This document shows, piece by piece, positions 1 through 7,934 of a stretch of DNA of 64,000 bases. Position 1 is the first letter of the stretch. Each line of letters begins with the position of its first letter. Origin of the DNA: Amycolatopsis azurea DSM 43854 (GTDB taxonomy: Bacteria; Actinomycetota; Actinomycetes; Mycobacteriales; Pseudonocardiaceae); contig NZ_MUXN01000023.1 of the NCBI RefSeq assembly GCF_001995215.1, positions 316 to 64,315 on the forward strand, given 5' to 3'. The notes below the pieces were generated by a model. The model saw only the letters and a list, made by a program, of their open reading frames with translations, was not told where the DNA came from and ran no database searches. The position numbers were made by a program, and so were the translations under genes.

Positions 1-325
1 GATGGCGATCCCCGCGGTCAGGTCCCACCGCGGCCCGCGACGCCGCAAGCCCGCCAAGCTACACGCAGACAAGGCCTACGACCAGCCCGCGCTCCGACGA
101 TGGGTCCACGACCGCGGCATCACAGTCCGCATCGCCCGCAAAGGCATCGAAGCAGGCGACAAACTCGGCAAGCACCGCTGGGTGATCGAGCGAACCATGG
201 CCTGGCTCACCGGATACCGCCGCCTCACCCTCCGCTACGAACGCAAAGCCGAACACCTCCTCGCATTCCTCACCCTCGGAGCCGCCCTCAGCTGCCACAA
301 GAAACTCCGAAAACTCACCACGTAA
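1..325 (+). mobile_element. IS5-type transposase, C-terminal part
   Basis: The reading frame is open from the window edge, so the N-terminal half lies outside. The visible 107 residues match the C-terminal catalytic part of IS5-family DDE transposases: an ADKAYD segment carrying the second catalytic Asp and a WVIERTMAWL segment carrying the catalytic Glu, followed by the usual basic RRLTLRYE tail. The stop is at 323-325. It runs straight into AAGACACGCTCTA (about 326-338), which looks like the terminal inverted repeat of such an element, so the IS probably ends near 338. Function of the element as a whole cannot be judged from one end. Confidence 0.85.
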
Positions 326-338
326 GACACGCTCTAAG

Positions 339-871
339 TCCGCGACAAACAATCCAGCTTTGGAAGAGGTTCGTCAGCATGATCGAGTTCTCTACGTGGC
401 TCAACCTGGGACTGCTGGCGCCTGCCGTCGCAGTAGTGATCATGCGACGCCGAGCATCGGCCATCAGCGAAGCTGAGCTCGACCTCCTCGGTGAACCCAA
501 CCGAGCTGACGCAACGGATCCTGCTGTGGCACGCGCCGCTCAGCAAGCGAGCCTTGTCAGGATCCTCGCTGAGAGTTCAGTCTCCGATTTCAAGGAGTCC
601 GTCCCGCCGACATCGCGTCCTTCGCCCGCCCGACTACCGAGTCGAACGCAACGCACAGACAGAATCCGCTCAAACTGGGGGAGCAGCTGCCCGCACCCTT
701 GCTGCTGTGTCAGCCGTCGCAGCGATCATATACGGCATCGTCCACCTCGATGCACCCGTAGGAGCTCATGGGCGCAATTTGACCGGGCACATGTTGATGC
801 ACGACGAGCCGTATCGATTCATCGGCGAGCACCTGTCCCATCCCTGGCTGGCTAAAGGAGTCGTGTCGGAG
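339..871. other. Region with possible broken small membrane-protein gene
   Basis: No intact gene is supported. An ATG at 379, preceded by GGAAGAGG at 361-368, opens a frame starting MIEFSTWLNLGLLAPAVAVV, a plausible membrane helix followed by a charged stretch. It degenerates after about 70 codons, while another frame further on encodes a second hydrophobic stretch (AAVSAVAAIIYGIVHL, near 710-755). This could be a small membrane protein broken by a frameshift after the neighbouring IS arrived. The evidence is weak and no family is recognised. Confidence 0.25.
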
Positions 872-1543
872 CTATTCGGGGCTCTCCCCCACCGCTGTGA
901 GGCATTCCCGCACCACGGCGACCACGGCTCCCTTCGGATCCGCCACTTGCTGCAGCCCGTACCGGTCCAGCAGCAGGCCACCGAGGAAGACGTCGACCAT
1001 CGACGCCCCTACCTCTTCGGGGGTCTGGGGCCCCTTGGGATCGAACCAGACCCACATCCATTGCACAGAGCCGAAAAGCTGCAAGGTGGCGACCCGGGCG
1101 TCGACTTTCCGGAAGAGGCCTGCGTCGACGCCGTGCTGTAGTTCGGTTTCGGTCAGGCGCTGCATCTCACCGCGTAGTTTGCGGACTTCCCGCATCGCCG
1201 GGTCATCCGACAGCTGCACGACCTCGCGCTGGGTCGCAACGGTGGCGTGGCGGTCGACGACGTGCAGGAGAACCGAAGCGTAGATGATCGCGGCCACGCG
1301 CTCTTGCGGTTTCTCCAGGCGTTCCCACATTCCCTGGACCGCGTGGAGCTGGCGGCGCATGTAGTTCTCTTCCACTTCGCGCAGCATCTGGGCCTTGGTG
1401 CCGAAGTGGTGGACGATGGTCCCTTTGGACATGCCGAGCTCTTCGGCGATGTCGCCCAGGTTGGTCTGATCGTACCCGCGCTCGGCGACGTGCCGAGCGA
1501 ACGTCTCCAGGATCTCTGCTCGCCTGCCGACTGGTCGGGGCAC
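872..1543 (-). CDS. TetR-family repressor of the P450 catabolic regulon
   Basis: A 223-residue TetR/AcrR regulator. The N-terminal helix-turn-helix (about residues 8-55, including LGDIAEELGMSKGTIVHHF) is canonical; the rest is the helical ligand-binding domain typical of the FadR/KstR2-like branch, which often senses acyl-CoA esters. The GTG start at 1543 is set by AGGGAG about 6 bases upstream. A 14-base palindrome sits 28 bases upstream of the start and recurs in front of four other operons in the next 11 kb. By inference this protein represses itself and those operons until an acyl-CoA intermediate is present. The gene lies just beyond the terminator of the aldehyde dehydrogenase and points the same way. 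Confidence 0.9.
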   Translation of the reverse strand: MPRPVGRRAEILETFARHVAERGYDQTNLGDIAEELGMSKGTIVHHFGTKAQMLREVEENYMRRQLHAVQGMWERLEKPQERVAAIIYASVLLHVVDRHATVATQREVVQLSDDPAMREVRKLRGEMQRLTETELQHGVDAGLFRKVDARVATLQLFGSVQWMWVWFDPKGPQTPEEVGASMVDVFLGGLLLDRYGLQQVADPKGAVVAVVRECLTAVGESPE

Positions 1544-1570
1544 CGCGTTCTCCCTGTGTCTCGTTTGGTA

Positions 1571-1584
1571 ACCGTACGGACGGT
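1571..1584. promoter_or_regulatory. Putative TetR operator, site 1 (autoregulatory)
   Basis: ACCGTACGGACGGT has arms ACCGT/ACGGT and lies just upstream of the TetR start codon at 1543. It matches the core of four other copies in this window (4241, 5306, 7087, 12607). The position suggests autorepression. Confidence 0.75.
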
Positions 1585-1586
1585 CG

Positions 1587-1617
1587 ATCCTGGCCAGTCT
1601 AGAAGACCGGCCAGGAT
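1587..1617 (-). terminator. Hairpin terminator after the aldehyde dehydrogenase
   Basis: The arms ATCCTGGCC (1587-1595) and GGCCAGGAT (1609-1617) are perfectly complementary around a 13-base loop. The hairpin abuts the stop codon of the leftward aldehyde dehydrogenase gene (1618-1620) and lies before the TetR promoter, as expected for a terminator separating the two. There is no strong T-tract, which is common in actinomycetes. Confidence 0.6.
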
Positions 1618-3063
1618 TCAGGGCAGGTAGATGGATTTGTATCGCTGGTACGCGGTCAGGCCTTCCGGGCCGAGTTCGCGGCCGAGGCCGCTGGCTTTGA
1701 CGCCGCCGAACGGCGCACCGGGGTCCATGGTGAAGCCGTTGACGCCGATGGTGCCGGTGGCGACCTTGCGGGCGAGGGCGTGTCCGCGGTCGGTGTCGGC
1801 CGTCCAGACGGTGCCGCCGAGGCCGTAGTCGGAGTCGTTGGCGATGCGGATGGCGTCGTCGTCATCGGTGAAGGGGATGATCGCCAGCACCGGGCCGAAG
1901 ATCTCTTCCCTGGCGATGGTGTGGTCGTTGGCGACGTCGGCGAAGATCGTCGGCTCGAGGTACCAGCCGCGGTCGAAGCCCGTGGGACGGCGGCCTCCGG
2001 TGGTGATCCGGCCGCCTTCGGCCGTGCCTGTGGCGATGTAGGCCTCGACGCTGTCGCGTTGCTTTCGACTGGCCAGCGGGCCGATCACGGTGGCCTTGTC
2101 CAGCGGATCGCCGATGGGCAGGGACGAGGCCAGCGCGGTGAAGGCGTCGACTACTTCGTCGTAGCGGCTTCGCGGGGCGAGGATGCGGGTGCTGATGAAG
2201 CAGCTCTGTCCCTGGTTGAGCAGACAGGAACTGAACATCCCCTTCATGCTCACCGTGAGGTCGGCGTCGTCGAGGATGATCCCGGCGGACTTGCCTCCCA
2301 GCTCGAGGGTCACCGGACGCAGCAGCCGTCCACACGTTTCCGCGATCGACCTGCCTGCTTCGGTGGAGCCGGTGAAGGCGATCTTGTCCACGCCGGGGTG
2401 GCGTACCAGGTGTGCTCCCGCTCCGCGGCCTGAGCCGGGCACGATGTTGAGTACGCCGGGCGGGAGGCCGGCGGCGATCGCGGCGTCGGCGATCAAGAGG
2501 GCGTCGAGCACCGTCTCCGAGGAGGGCTTGAGCACCACGGTGCATCCCGCGGCGAGGGCGGGGGCGAGTTTGAAGAAAGTCAGGGACTGAGGGAAGTTCC
2601 AGGGCACGATCGCCCCGACCACCCCGATCGGTTCCTTGCGGACGGCGGTGGTGCCGCTGACCAGGGATGTCCGGAGCTCTTCGGGTGGCTGCTCGCGGAT
2701 CAGGCCCGCGTAGTACCGCAGGAGGTTGGCCGGGACGAGCCCCTCGGTCTGCCGTGCGATGCGAATGGGCATGCCATTCTGGCTGCTCACGTGCCGCGCG
2801 ATCTCGCCACTGCGGGCCGACAGTTCGGCGGCGAACCGTTCCAGGACTTCGGCCCGTGCCGCTGCTTCCCAGGATGACCAGCCGCGAGGATCGTCGAAGG
2901 CGCGTCGGGCCGCGGCGACAGCGGCGTCGATGTCGGCTTCCACTCCGGCGGCGACGTGACCGAGCAGTTCCTCGGTGCTCGCGGAATGGACCGCGATCCG
3001 TTGGGAGGTCGACGGCCGTGTCCAGCCGCCGTCGATGAACAGGGCCTCGGCTTGAACTGTCAT
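1618..3063 (-). CDS. Aldehyde dehydrogenase (NAD(P)+-dependent)
   Basis: A 481-residue member of the aldehyde dehydrogenase superfamily, full length for the family. The NAD-binding region has the motif GSTEAGRSIA; the general-base Glu lies in TLELGGKSAG and the nucleophilic Cys in NQGQSCFIST. It should oxidise an aldehyde to the carboxylic acid in the cytoplasm. The ATG at 3063 overlaps the stop of the upstream alcohol dehydrogenase by one base (TGATG), so the two are translationally coupled and probably act in sequence: alcohol to aldehyde to acid. The open frame extends far upstream, but that part is the antisense of the alcohol dehydrogenase and is not coding. Confidence 0.93.
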   Translation of the reverse strand: MTVQAEALFIDGGWTRPSTSQRIAVHSASTEELLGHVAAGVEADIDAAVAAARRAFDDPRGWSSWEAAARAEVLERFAAELSARSGEIARHVSSQNGMPIRIARQTEGLVPANLLRYYAGLIREQPPEELRTSLVSGTTAVRKEPIGVVGAIVPWNFPQSLTFFKLAPALAAGCTVVLKPSSETVLDALLIADAAIAAGLPPGVLNIVPGSGRGAGAHLVRHPGVDKIAFTGSTEAGRSIAETCGRLLRPVTLELGGKSAGIILDDADLTVSMKGMFSSCLLNQGQSCFISTRILAPRSRYDEVVDAFTALASSLPIGDPLDKATVIGPLASRKQRDSVEAYIATGTAEGGRITTGGRRPTGFDRGWYLEPTIFADVANDHTIAREEIFGPVLAIIPFTDDDDAIRIANDSDYGLGGTVWTADTDRGHALARKVATGTIGVNGFTMDPGAPFGGVKASGLGRELGPEGLTAYQRYKSIYLP

Positions 3064-4187
3064 CACAGCTCCTTGGTCGGGGTGGGCAACAGGACGGGTT
3101 TCACGACGGAACCGGCGTGCATCGCGGCCTCCGCGTCGTTGATCTCGTCCAGGGGGAAGGTGGTGATGAGCTTGTCGAACGGAAACCGGCCCTGCCGCCA
3201 CAGCGCGATGAGCCGCGGAATCAGCAGCTTGGGCACGGCGTCGCCTTCGAGGATTCCCTTGACGGTGCGGCCGAGCGCGAACTGATCGGGCCTGATCGCG
3301 AGTGCCCCGCGCTGCACTCCGAGCAGTCCGCACACTCCGCGCAGGCGGAGCACGTCGATCGCGGTGGTGATCACCGCGGGGACACCGGTGGTGTCCAAGG
3401 TGTACTCGAGACCGCCGCCCGTGAGTTTCTTCAGGTGCTGGGTCAGGTCCGGGGTCGTGGCGTCGACGACGTGGGTGGCGCCCAGTTCTTCGGCGAGCCG
3501 CAACCGTTCCGGGTTGAGATCGACCGCGACGATGGTCGTCGCGCCGGCGACGCGGGCGGCCATGATCGCGGAGAGCCCGACGGTTCCGGCGCCGAACACG
3601 GCCAGGCCGGTTCCGGGTACGAGATCGAGGGAGTTGAAGACCGACCCGGCGCCGGTCAGGACACCGCAGGCCAGCGGTCCGAGCAGTTCCAGCGGCAGCG
3701 CCGGGTCGACCTTGATGGTGTTGCGCGCCGCGACGACGGCGTGTGTGGCGAAGGAGGACTGGCCGAACCACCGGCCTTTGACGGCGTTGCCCTCGGCGTC
3801 GCGGGCCCCCGTCGAGCGGTCGGCACGCTTGCCCGACATGTTGCGGGGCCAGAACGACTCGCAGTACGCAGGCTGGGCGGCCAGGCAGTTCGCGCAGTCG
3901 CCGCAGGAGTCGAAGGAGAGCACGACGTGGTCGCCGACCAGCGGGTCGGCGACGCCGTCACCGACGGCCTCCACCACTCCGGCGGCCTCGTGGCCGGCGA
4001 TCACCGGTGGCTTCACGACCGGCGTGCGAGGCAGCAGGTCGGTGTGGCAGAGCCCGACACCGGCGATCCGCACGACGACCTCGCCGCGGCCGGGGGCGTC
4101 CAGGACGACGTTTTCGAGCCGGAACGGCCCGTCCGGTGTGCGGAGCACGGCGGCGGTCGCTCGCACGGTGCCGGTCGTGATGGTCAT
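3063..4187 (-). CDS. Zinc-dependent alcohol dehydrogenase (aryl/allyl alcohol type)
   Basis: A 374-residue medium-chain dehydrogenase. Catalytic-zinc ligands are visible in GLCHTDL and GHEAAGVVE; the structural-zinc lobe has four Cys (CGDCANC with a further Cys eight residues on); the Rossmann motif is GAGTVGLSA. The pattern, with an insertion after the structural-zinc lobe, resembles benzyl, perillyl or geraniol alcohol dehydrogenases. It would oxidise the alcohol made by the P450 of the same regulon. The ATG at 4187 is preferred over an in-frame start at 4232, because GAGGAAG precedes it and because the promoter -10 region lies at about 4234-4239. It is first gene of a two-gene operon with the aldehyde dehydrogenase. 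Confidence 0.92.
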   Translation of the reverse strand: MTITTGTVRATAAVLRTPDGPFRLENVVLDAPGRGEVVVRIAGVGLCHTDLLPRTPVVKPPVIAGHEAAGVVEAVGDGVADPLVGDHVVLSFDSCGDCANCLAAQPAYCESFWPRNMSGKRADRSTGARDAEGNAVKGRWFGQSSFATHAVVAARNTIKVDPALPLELLGPLACGVLTGAGSVFNSLDLVPGTGLAVFGAGTVGLSAIMAARVAGATTIVAVDLNPERLRLAEELGATHVVDATTPDLTQHLKKLTGGGLEYTLDTTGVPAVITTAIDVLRLRGVCGLLGVQRGALAIRPDQFALGRTVKGILEGDAVPKLLIPRLIALWRQGRFPFDKLITTFPLDEINDAEAAMHAGSVVKPVLLPTPTKEL

Positions 4188-4233
4188 GGATACCCGTCTT
4201 CCTCGGTGAACGGCGGAGGTGTTCCCTCTCACT

Positions 4234-4262
4234 GTCTACAGACCGTACGTGCGGTCAGTCAA
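4234..4262 (-). promoter_or_regulatory. Promoter with TetR operator, site 2
   Basis: Read leftward: TTGACT (4257-4262), a 17-base spacer and GTAGAC (4234-4239). The operator GACCGTACGTGCGGTC (4241-4256) fills the spacer almost exactly. Repressor binding here would block RNA polymerase for the alcohol and aldehyde dehydrogenase pair. Confidence 0.75.
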
Positions 4263-4270
4263 GTTCTCCG

Positions 4271-5224
4271 CTACGGTCGGGTGTAGTCGGGCAGCTCGGG
4301 TTCGGCGGGCAGCTTCGGCTGGGTCAGGCCCAGGATGCCGCCGAGAGCGCTGCCGACCGTGGGAATGGCATCGGCGAGACCGAGCAGGTTCACGTTGGGC
4401 AGGAAGGGTTTCCAGCATCGGGCCTTGATGCGGCTCGCGACAGCGGGGCCGTCGTGGGTGAGGGCGTCGGCGGCGATCTGCCAGGCGACGTCGTCGGCGA
4501 GCATCGTGACGTGGTCGGCGAGGCGGCCGGGGCAGAAGTCCTGGACGGTGAAGTTCGCCGCGCCGTCGAGCCGTCCCGCTTGCGGCGCCGGGGTGACGAC
4601 CTCGTCGAACACGGTCTGGACGGTGGTGTACGACGGCCCTGAAGGGAGGGGGTCACGGGTCATCCTGGTCAGCAGGTTCGAACCGATCCGGGCCTGCCAG
4701 GAGATCGCCGTGCAGGGGCCTGCGCAGACGAGGTTGCCGATCACGGTGCCGTGGAAGTCACCGGACAATGCGACCACGTCGTCGACCTTGCCCGGCAGGT
4801 CGGGCCAGAACCGCAGGGACCACAGGATGTGCGTGCCGCCCTGACTGTGGCCCAGGAGGGAAACCTTGCGGCCGCTCAGGTCGTGGACGTGGCGGATGGC
4901 GTGGACGAGGTACTCGTTGGCGACGGGAACGCTGATCAGCGCCCGTTCCGGCAGCGCCACCGAGCACACCGGGACCCCCAGCGCGGGCAGTGCGCGTTCG
5001 TAGTTCCAGCTCCAGGACTCCCTCGGCGTCGAGCCGGTGCCGTGCACCAGCAGCACCGGGTTGGCCTTGGCGTCCTCGATGTCAGGGGTGCACGTGACGG
5101 CCGCGTCCATCGCGGCCTCCGGCGCCGCCAGCGGCGGGCCAAGGTCTTCGGCCGCCGCCGCGGGCACCCCGAAAAGGGTCATGGCCAGGACGGCGAACAA
5201 CGCCGGGATCATGCGAGCAACCAT
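4271..5224 (-). CDS. Secreted lipase/esterase (alpha/beta hydrolase)
   Basis: 317 residues. The N-terminus (MVARMIPALFAVLAMTLFGV, then PAAAAE) is a typical Sec signal peptide, so the enzyme is exported. The mature part has the oxyanion-hole segment VLLVHGTGSTP and the nucleophile elbow LGHSQGGTH, as in actinobacterial class 2 lipases related to the Candida antarctica lipase fold. Several Cys could form disulphides. It probably releases a hydrophobic alcohol or acid from esters outside the cell and so feeds the regulon. It ends close to the operator of the dehydrogenase operon. Its own start is about 80 bases from operator site 3, divergent from the acyl-CoA synthetase, so it may share control. 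Confidence 0.82.
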   Translation of the reverse strand: MVARMIPALFAVLAMTLFGVPAAAAEDLGPPLAAPEAAMDAAVTCTPDIEDAKANPVLLVHGTGSTPRESWSWNYERALPALGVPVCSVALPERALISVPVANEYLVHAIRHVHDLSGRKVSLLGHSQGGTHILWSLRFWPDLPGKVDDVVALSGDFHGTVIGNLVCAGPCTAISWQARIGSNLLTRMTRDPLPSGPSYTTVQTVFDEVVTPAPQAGRLDGAANFTVQDFCPGRLADHVTMLADDVAWQIAADALTHDGPAVASRIKARCWKPFLPNVNLLGLADAIPTVGSALGGILGLTQPKLPAEPELPDYTRP

Positions 5225-5303
5225 GGTGTCTCACCCATCTCGCGCTTCGTTGCGCGGTGAGGTCGGAGCACGTCGCAGCCTTCTGAACACCTCGGACGAT
5301 GTA

Positions 5304-5332
5304 TTGACTGTACGTGCGGTCGGGCTCATAGT
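5304..5332 (+). promoter_or_regulatory. Promoter with TetR operator, site 3
   Basis: TTGACT (5304-5309), a 17-base spacer and CATAGT (5327-5332). GACTGTACGTGCGGTC (5306-5321) overlaps the -35 box and spacer. It lies between the leftward lipase and the rightward acyl-CoA synthetase and could control both. Confidence 0.72.
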
Positions 5333-5385
5333 TGCTCAAAGTCAACGTCGACACAAGGCGGCCGTCGCGCCGATTTAGGAGAGCC

Positions 5386-7044
5386 ATGACCGAGCCCCTG
5401 ACCTTTCCCGAGGCGTTCCAGCACACCGTCTCGGTCAAGCCGGACGCCGTCTCGCTGCGCACTTTGGACGACAGCCCGGACCTCACCTGGCGCGCCTACG
5501 GCGATGCGGTACGCCGCATCGCGGGCGGGCTCGCCGCGTTGGGTGTCCACCGTGGACAGACCGTCGCGACGATGTTGACCAACCGCACCGAGTTCCATTT
5601 GAGCGAGACCGCCGCCTCTCATCTCGGAGCGACGACGTTCTCGATCTACAACACCAGCTCCCCGGAGCAGATCGGTTACCTGCTCGGCCACGCCGGCACG
5701 AGGGTGGTGATCTGTGAACGGCAGTTCGCCAGCCGGATCAGCGCGGCGGGCGGCCCGGTCGAGCATCTCCTGGTCGTCGACGACGGCGACCTCGACCGGC
5801 TGACACCCTCCCCTGGCTTCGACTTCGAGGCTTCCTGGCGTTCGGTGCGGCCGGATGACGTGCTCTGCCTGCTCTACACGTCGGGGACGACCGGGCCCCC
5901 GAAAGGCGTCGAGCACACCCACCGCGGCGCGCTCGCGCTGGCGAAGAGCTTCAGCTCGTCTTTTCCGATGGGCGACGACGACACGGAGATCTCGTATCTG
6001 CCCGCAGCCCACGCCGCGGACCGGTTCCTCAGCCATTACTTCGCCATGCGCCACGGCGTCGAAGTCACTCCGGTCGCCGATCTGCGGCAACTACCCGCCG
6101 CGTTGGCCGCCGTGCACCCGACGACGTTCGCGGCGGTACCGCGGGTCTGGGAGAAGATCAAGCTGGGACTGGAGATGCGGCTGCAAGCCGATCCCGGACT
6201 CGCCGCGGGCTTCCGGGCCGGTGAACCACGGGTACTGGCCGCCGTACGCGCCCAGTCCGGCTTGGACAAGCTTCGCTGGGCCCTGTCCGGCGCCGCCGCG
6301 ATCCCGCCCGACGTCTACGCCTTCCTCGAACTTCTCGGAATTCCCGTCAGCGAGGCATGGGGCATGTCGGAGTGCGGCCTCGGCATCGGCTCGCCGCCCG
6401 CACAGGCTCGAGCGGGAACGATCGGTGCACCCCTGCCCGGACTCGAAACCCGCCTGACCGAGGACGGCGAACTCCTGGTACGTGGCCCCTTCCTGATGAA
6501 GGGATACCGCAACGACCCGGCCAAGACCGCCGAGACGATCGACCCGGAAGGCTGGTTGCACACCGGCGACATCGTGACCGTCGCCGACGACGGTCACATC
6601 ACGATCGTCGACCGCAAGAAGGAGCTGATCATCAACGCGAGCGGCAAGAACATGTCCCCCACCAACATCGAGAACGCCATCAGCTCAGGCTCCCCGCTCA
6701 TCGGCCCGATGATGGTGGTCGGTGACAACAAGCCCTACAACGTCGCACTGATCACCCTGGACCCCGACGTCGCCGCGGCCTTCGGCGAGAAACTCGGCCT
6801 CGAACCCGACCCCGCCGTCCTGGTCAAGGACGAGCGCATCCGGCACGCCGTCCAGGACGCGGTCGACACCGGGAACGCGAAGCTCTCGCGAGTGGAGCAG
6901 GTCAAGCAGTTCACCCTGGTCCCGGCGTTCTGGGAACCCGGCGGCGACGAGATCACCCCGACGATGAAGGTCCGGCGCAAACCCATCGCCCAGAAGTACG
7001 CGACCGAGATCACCGAGCTGTACGCCCAGCGCGCGGACGGCTGA
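5386..7044 (+). CDS. Long-chain-type acyl-CoA synthetase
   Basis: A 552-residue ANL-superfamily AMP-forming ligase of the long-chain (FadD15-like) type. The P-loop-like motif YTSGTTGPPKGVEH, the adenylate-binding AWGMSECG, the hinge DRKKELIINASGKN and a C-terminal Lys region (TPTMKVRRK) are all present. It should activate a fatty or terpenoid acid with ATP and CoA. The ATG at 5386 is chosen for the TAGGAGAG site at 5376-5383; an in-frame start 54 bases earlier overlaps the promoter -10. It is the only gene of its unit, followed by a hairpin terminator. Confidence 0.92.
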   Translation: MTEPLTFPEAFQHTVSVKPDAVSLRTLDDSPDLTWRAYGDAVRRIAGGLAALGVHRGQTVATMLTNRTEFHLSETAASHLGATTFSIYNTSSPEQIGYLLGHAGTRVVICERQFASRISAAGGPVEHLLVVDDGDLDRLTPSPGFDFEASWRSVRPDDVLCLLYTSGTTGPPKGVEHTHRGALALAKSFSSSFPMGDDDTEISYLPAAHAADRFLSHYFAMRHGVEVTPVADLRQLPAALAAVHPTTFAAVPRVWEKIKLGLEMRLQADPGLAAGFRAGEPRVLAAVRAQSGLDKLRWALSGAAAIPPDVYAFLELLGIPVSEAWGMSECGLGIGSPPAQARAGTIGAPLPGLETRLTEDGELLVRGPFLMKGYRNDPAKTAETIDPEGWLHTGDIVTVADDGHITIVDRKKELIINASGKNMSPTNIENAISSGSPLIGPMMVVGDNKPYNVALITLDPDVAAAFGEKLGLEPDPAVLVKDERIRHAVQDAVDTGNAKLSRVEQVKQFTLVPAFWEPGGDEITPTMKVRRKPIAQKYATEITELYAQRADG

Positions 7045-7048
7045 CCCA

Positions 7049-7085
7049 CCCCGAAACGATCGGGGCACACTCTTGCCTTTTTGAT
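7049..7085 (+). terminator. Rho-independent terminator
   Basis: The stem CCCCGA (7049-7054) / TCGGGG (7060-7065) with a 5-base loop is followed by a T-rich run (7071-7085). It lies between the acyl-CoA synthetase stop and the next promoter. Confidence 0.7.
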
Positions 7086-7112
7086 TGACCGTCCGTACGG
7101 TCATTCTAGAAT
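7085..7112 (+). promoter_or_regulatory. Promoter with TetR operator, site 4
   Basis: TTGACC (7085-7090), a 16-base spacer and TAGAAT (7107-7112). The operator GACCGTCCGTACGGTC (7087-7102) overlaps the -35 box and spacer. It drives the six-gene operon from the enoyl-CoA hydratase to the ferredoxin reductase. Confidence 0.8.
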
Positions 7113-7130
7113 CGAGGCTGCGGAGGAGAC

Positions 7131-7934
7131 ATGCCAGACACCTTGCCCACCGACGAACCCCCGGCGACCTTGCGCCGGATCGGGCACATCGCGCTCATCA
7201 CCTTGAACCGGCCCCAGGTGATGAACGCCGTCAACGCCGCGATGTCGGTGGCGGTGGAGGCCGCGGTCGACGAGTTCGCCGCCGACCCCGAGCTGCGTGT
7301 CGGTGTGCTGACCGGCGCGGGCCGCGCCTTCAGCGCCGGAGCGGACCTCAAGGAGGTCGCGGCCGGCCGTCCGCTCATCGCCCGGGAGCAGCGCGAACGC
7401 GGCTTCGGCGGGTTCCTCAAGCGCCGGCTGGACAAACCGGTGATCGCCGCGGTCAACGGCTACGCGTTCGGCGGTGGCACGGAGCTCATGCTCGCCTGCG
7501 ACCTGGCGGTGATGAGCGACAGCGCCGAGCTCGGGCTGCCCGAGGTCACCCGCGGCATCATCGCCGCGGGTGGGGGCCTGTTGCGGCTGGCCCGGCGCGT
7601 CCCGCTGGCGATCGCCCTGGAGGCCACCCTCACCGGCGCGCCGATCACGGCCGAGTCCGCGTTGCACTGGGGTCTGGTCAACCGGGTCGTTCCTCAGGAG
7701 AAGGTGCTCGACGAGGCTCTGGCGCTGGCGAACGTGATCGCGGCGAACGCGCCATTGGCGGTGCAGGCCAGCAAACGTGTCATTCACCAGATGCTCGCGC
7801 TCGGTTCGGACTGGGAGCCTGCCGCTTGGGAGCTGTCCGACGCCGAGGCGGTCACGGTCATGAAGACCGCCGACGCCAAGGAGGGCCCCCGCGCGTTCGC
7901 AGAGAAACGCAAGCCCAGCTGGGAAGGCCGGTGA
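7131..7934 (+). CDS. Enoyl-CoA hydratase
   Basis: A 267-residue crotonase-fold enzyme. The oxyanion-hole segments GRAFSAGADLKE and NGYAFGGGTEL are present, and both hydratase Glu positions are kept (in GGGTELMLACD and in LPEVTRG), so water addition to a 2-enoyl-CoA is expected. The start is set by GGAGGAG at about 7121-7127. It is first gene of the operon. Its stop overlaps the GTG of the thiolase-fold gene, which suggests that its 3-hydroxyacyl-CoA product goes straight to that enzyme. Confidence 0.92.
   Translation: MPDTLPTDEPPATLRRIGHIALITLNRPQVMNAVNAAMSVAVEAAVDEFAADPELRVGVLTGAGRAFSAGADLKEVAAGRPLIAREQRERGFGGFLKRRLDKPVIAAVNGYAFGGGTELMLACDLAVMSDSAELGLPEVTRGIIAAGGGLLRLARRVPLAIALEATLTGAPITAESALHWGLVNRVVPQEKVLDEALALANVIAANAPLAVQASKRVIHQMLALGSDWEPAAWELSDAEAVTVMKTADAKEGPRAFAEKRKPSWEGR

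Noticed and set aside
7085..7930. Long open frame upstream of the thiolase-fold gene, in another frame of the hydratase gene
   Set aside because: It is an out-of-frame shadow of the enoyl-CoA hydratase with low-complexity Arg/Gly/Pro content; the thiolase-fold protein starts at 7931.
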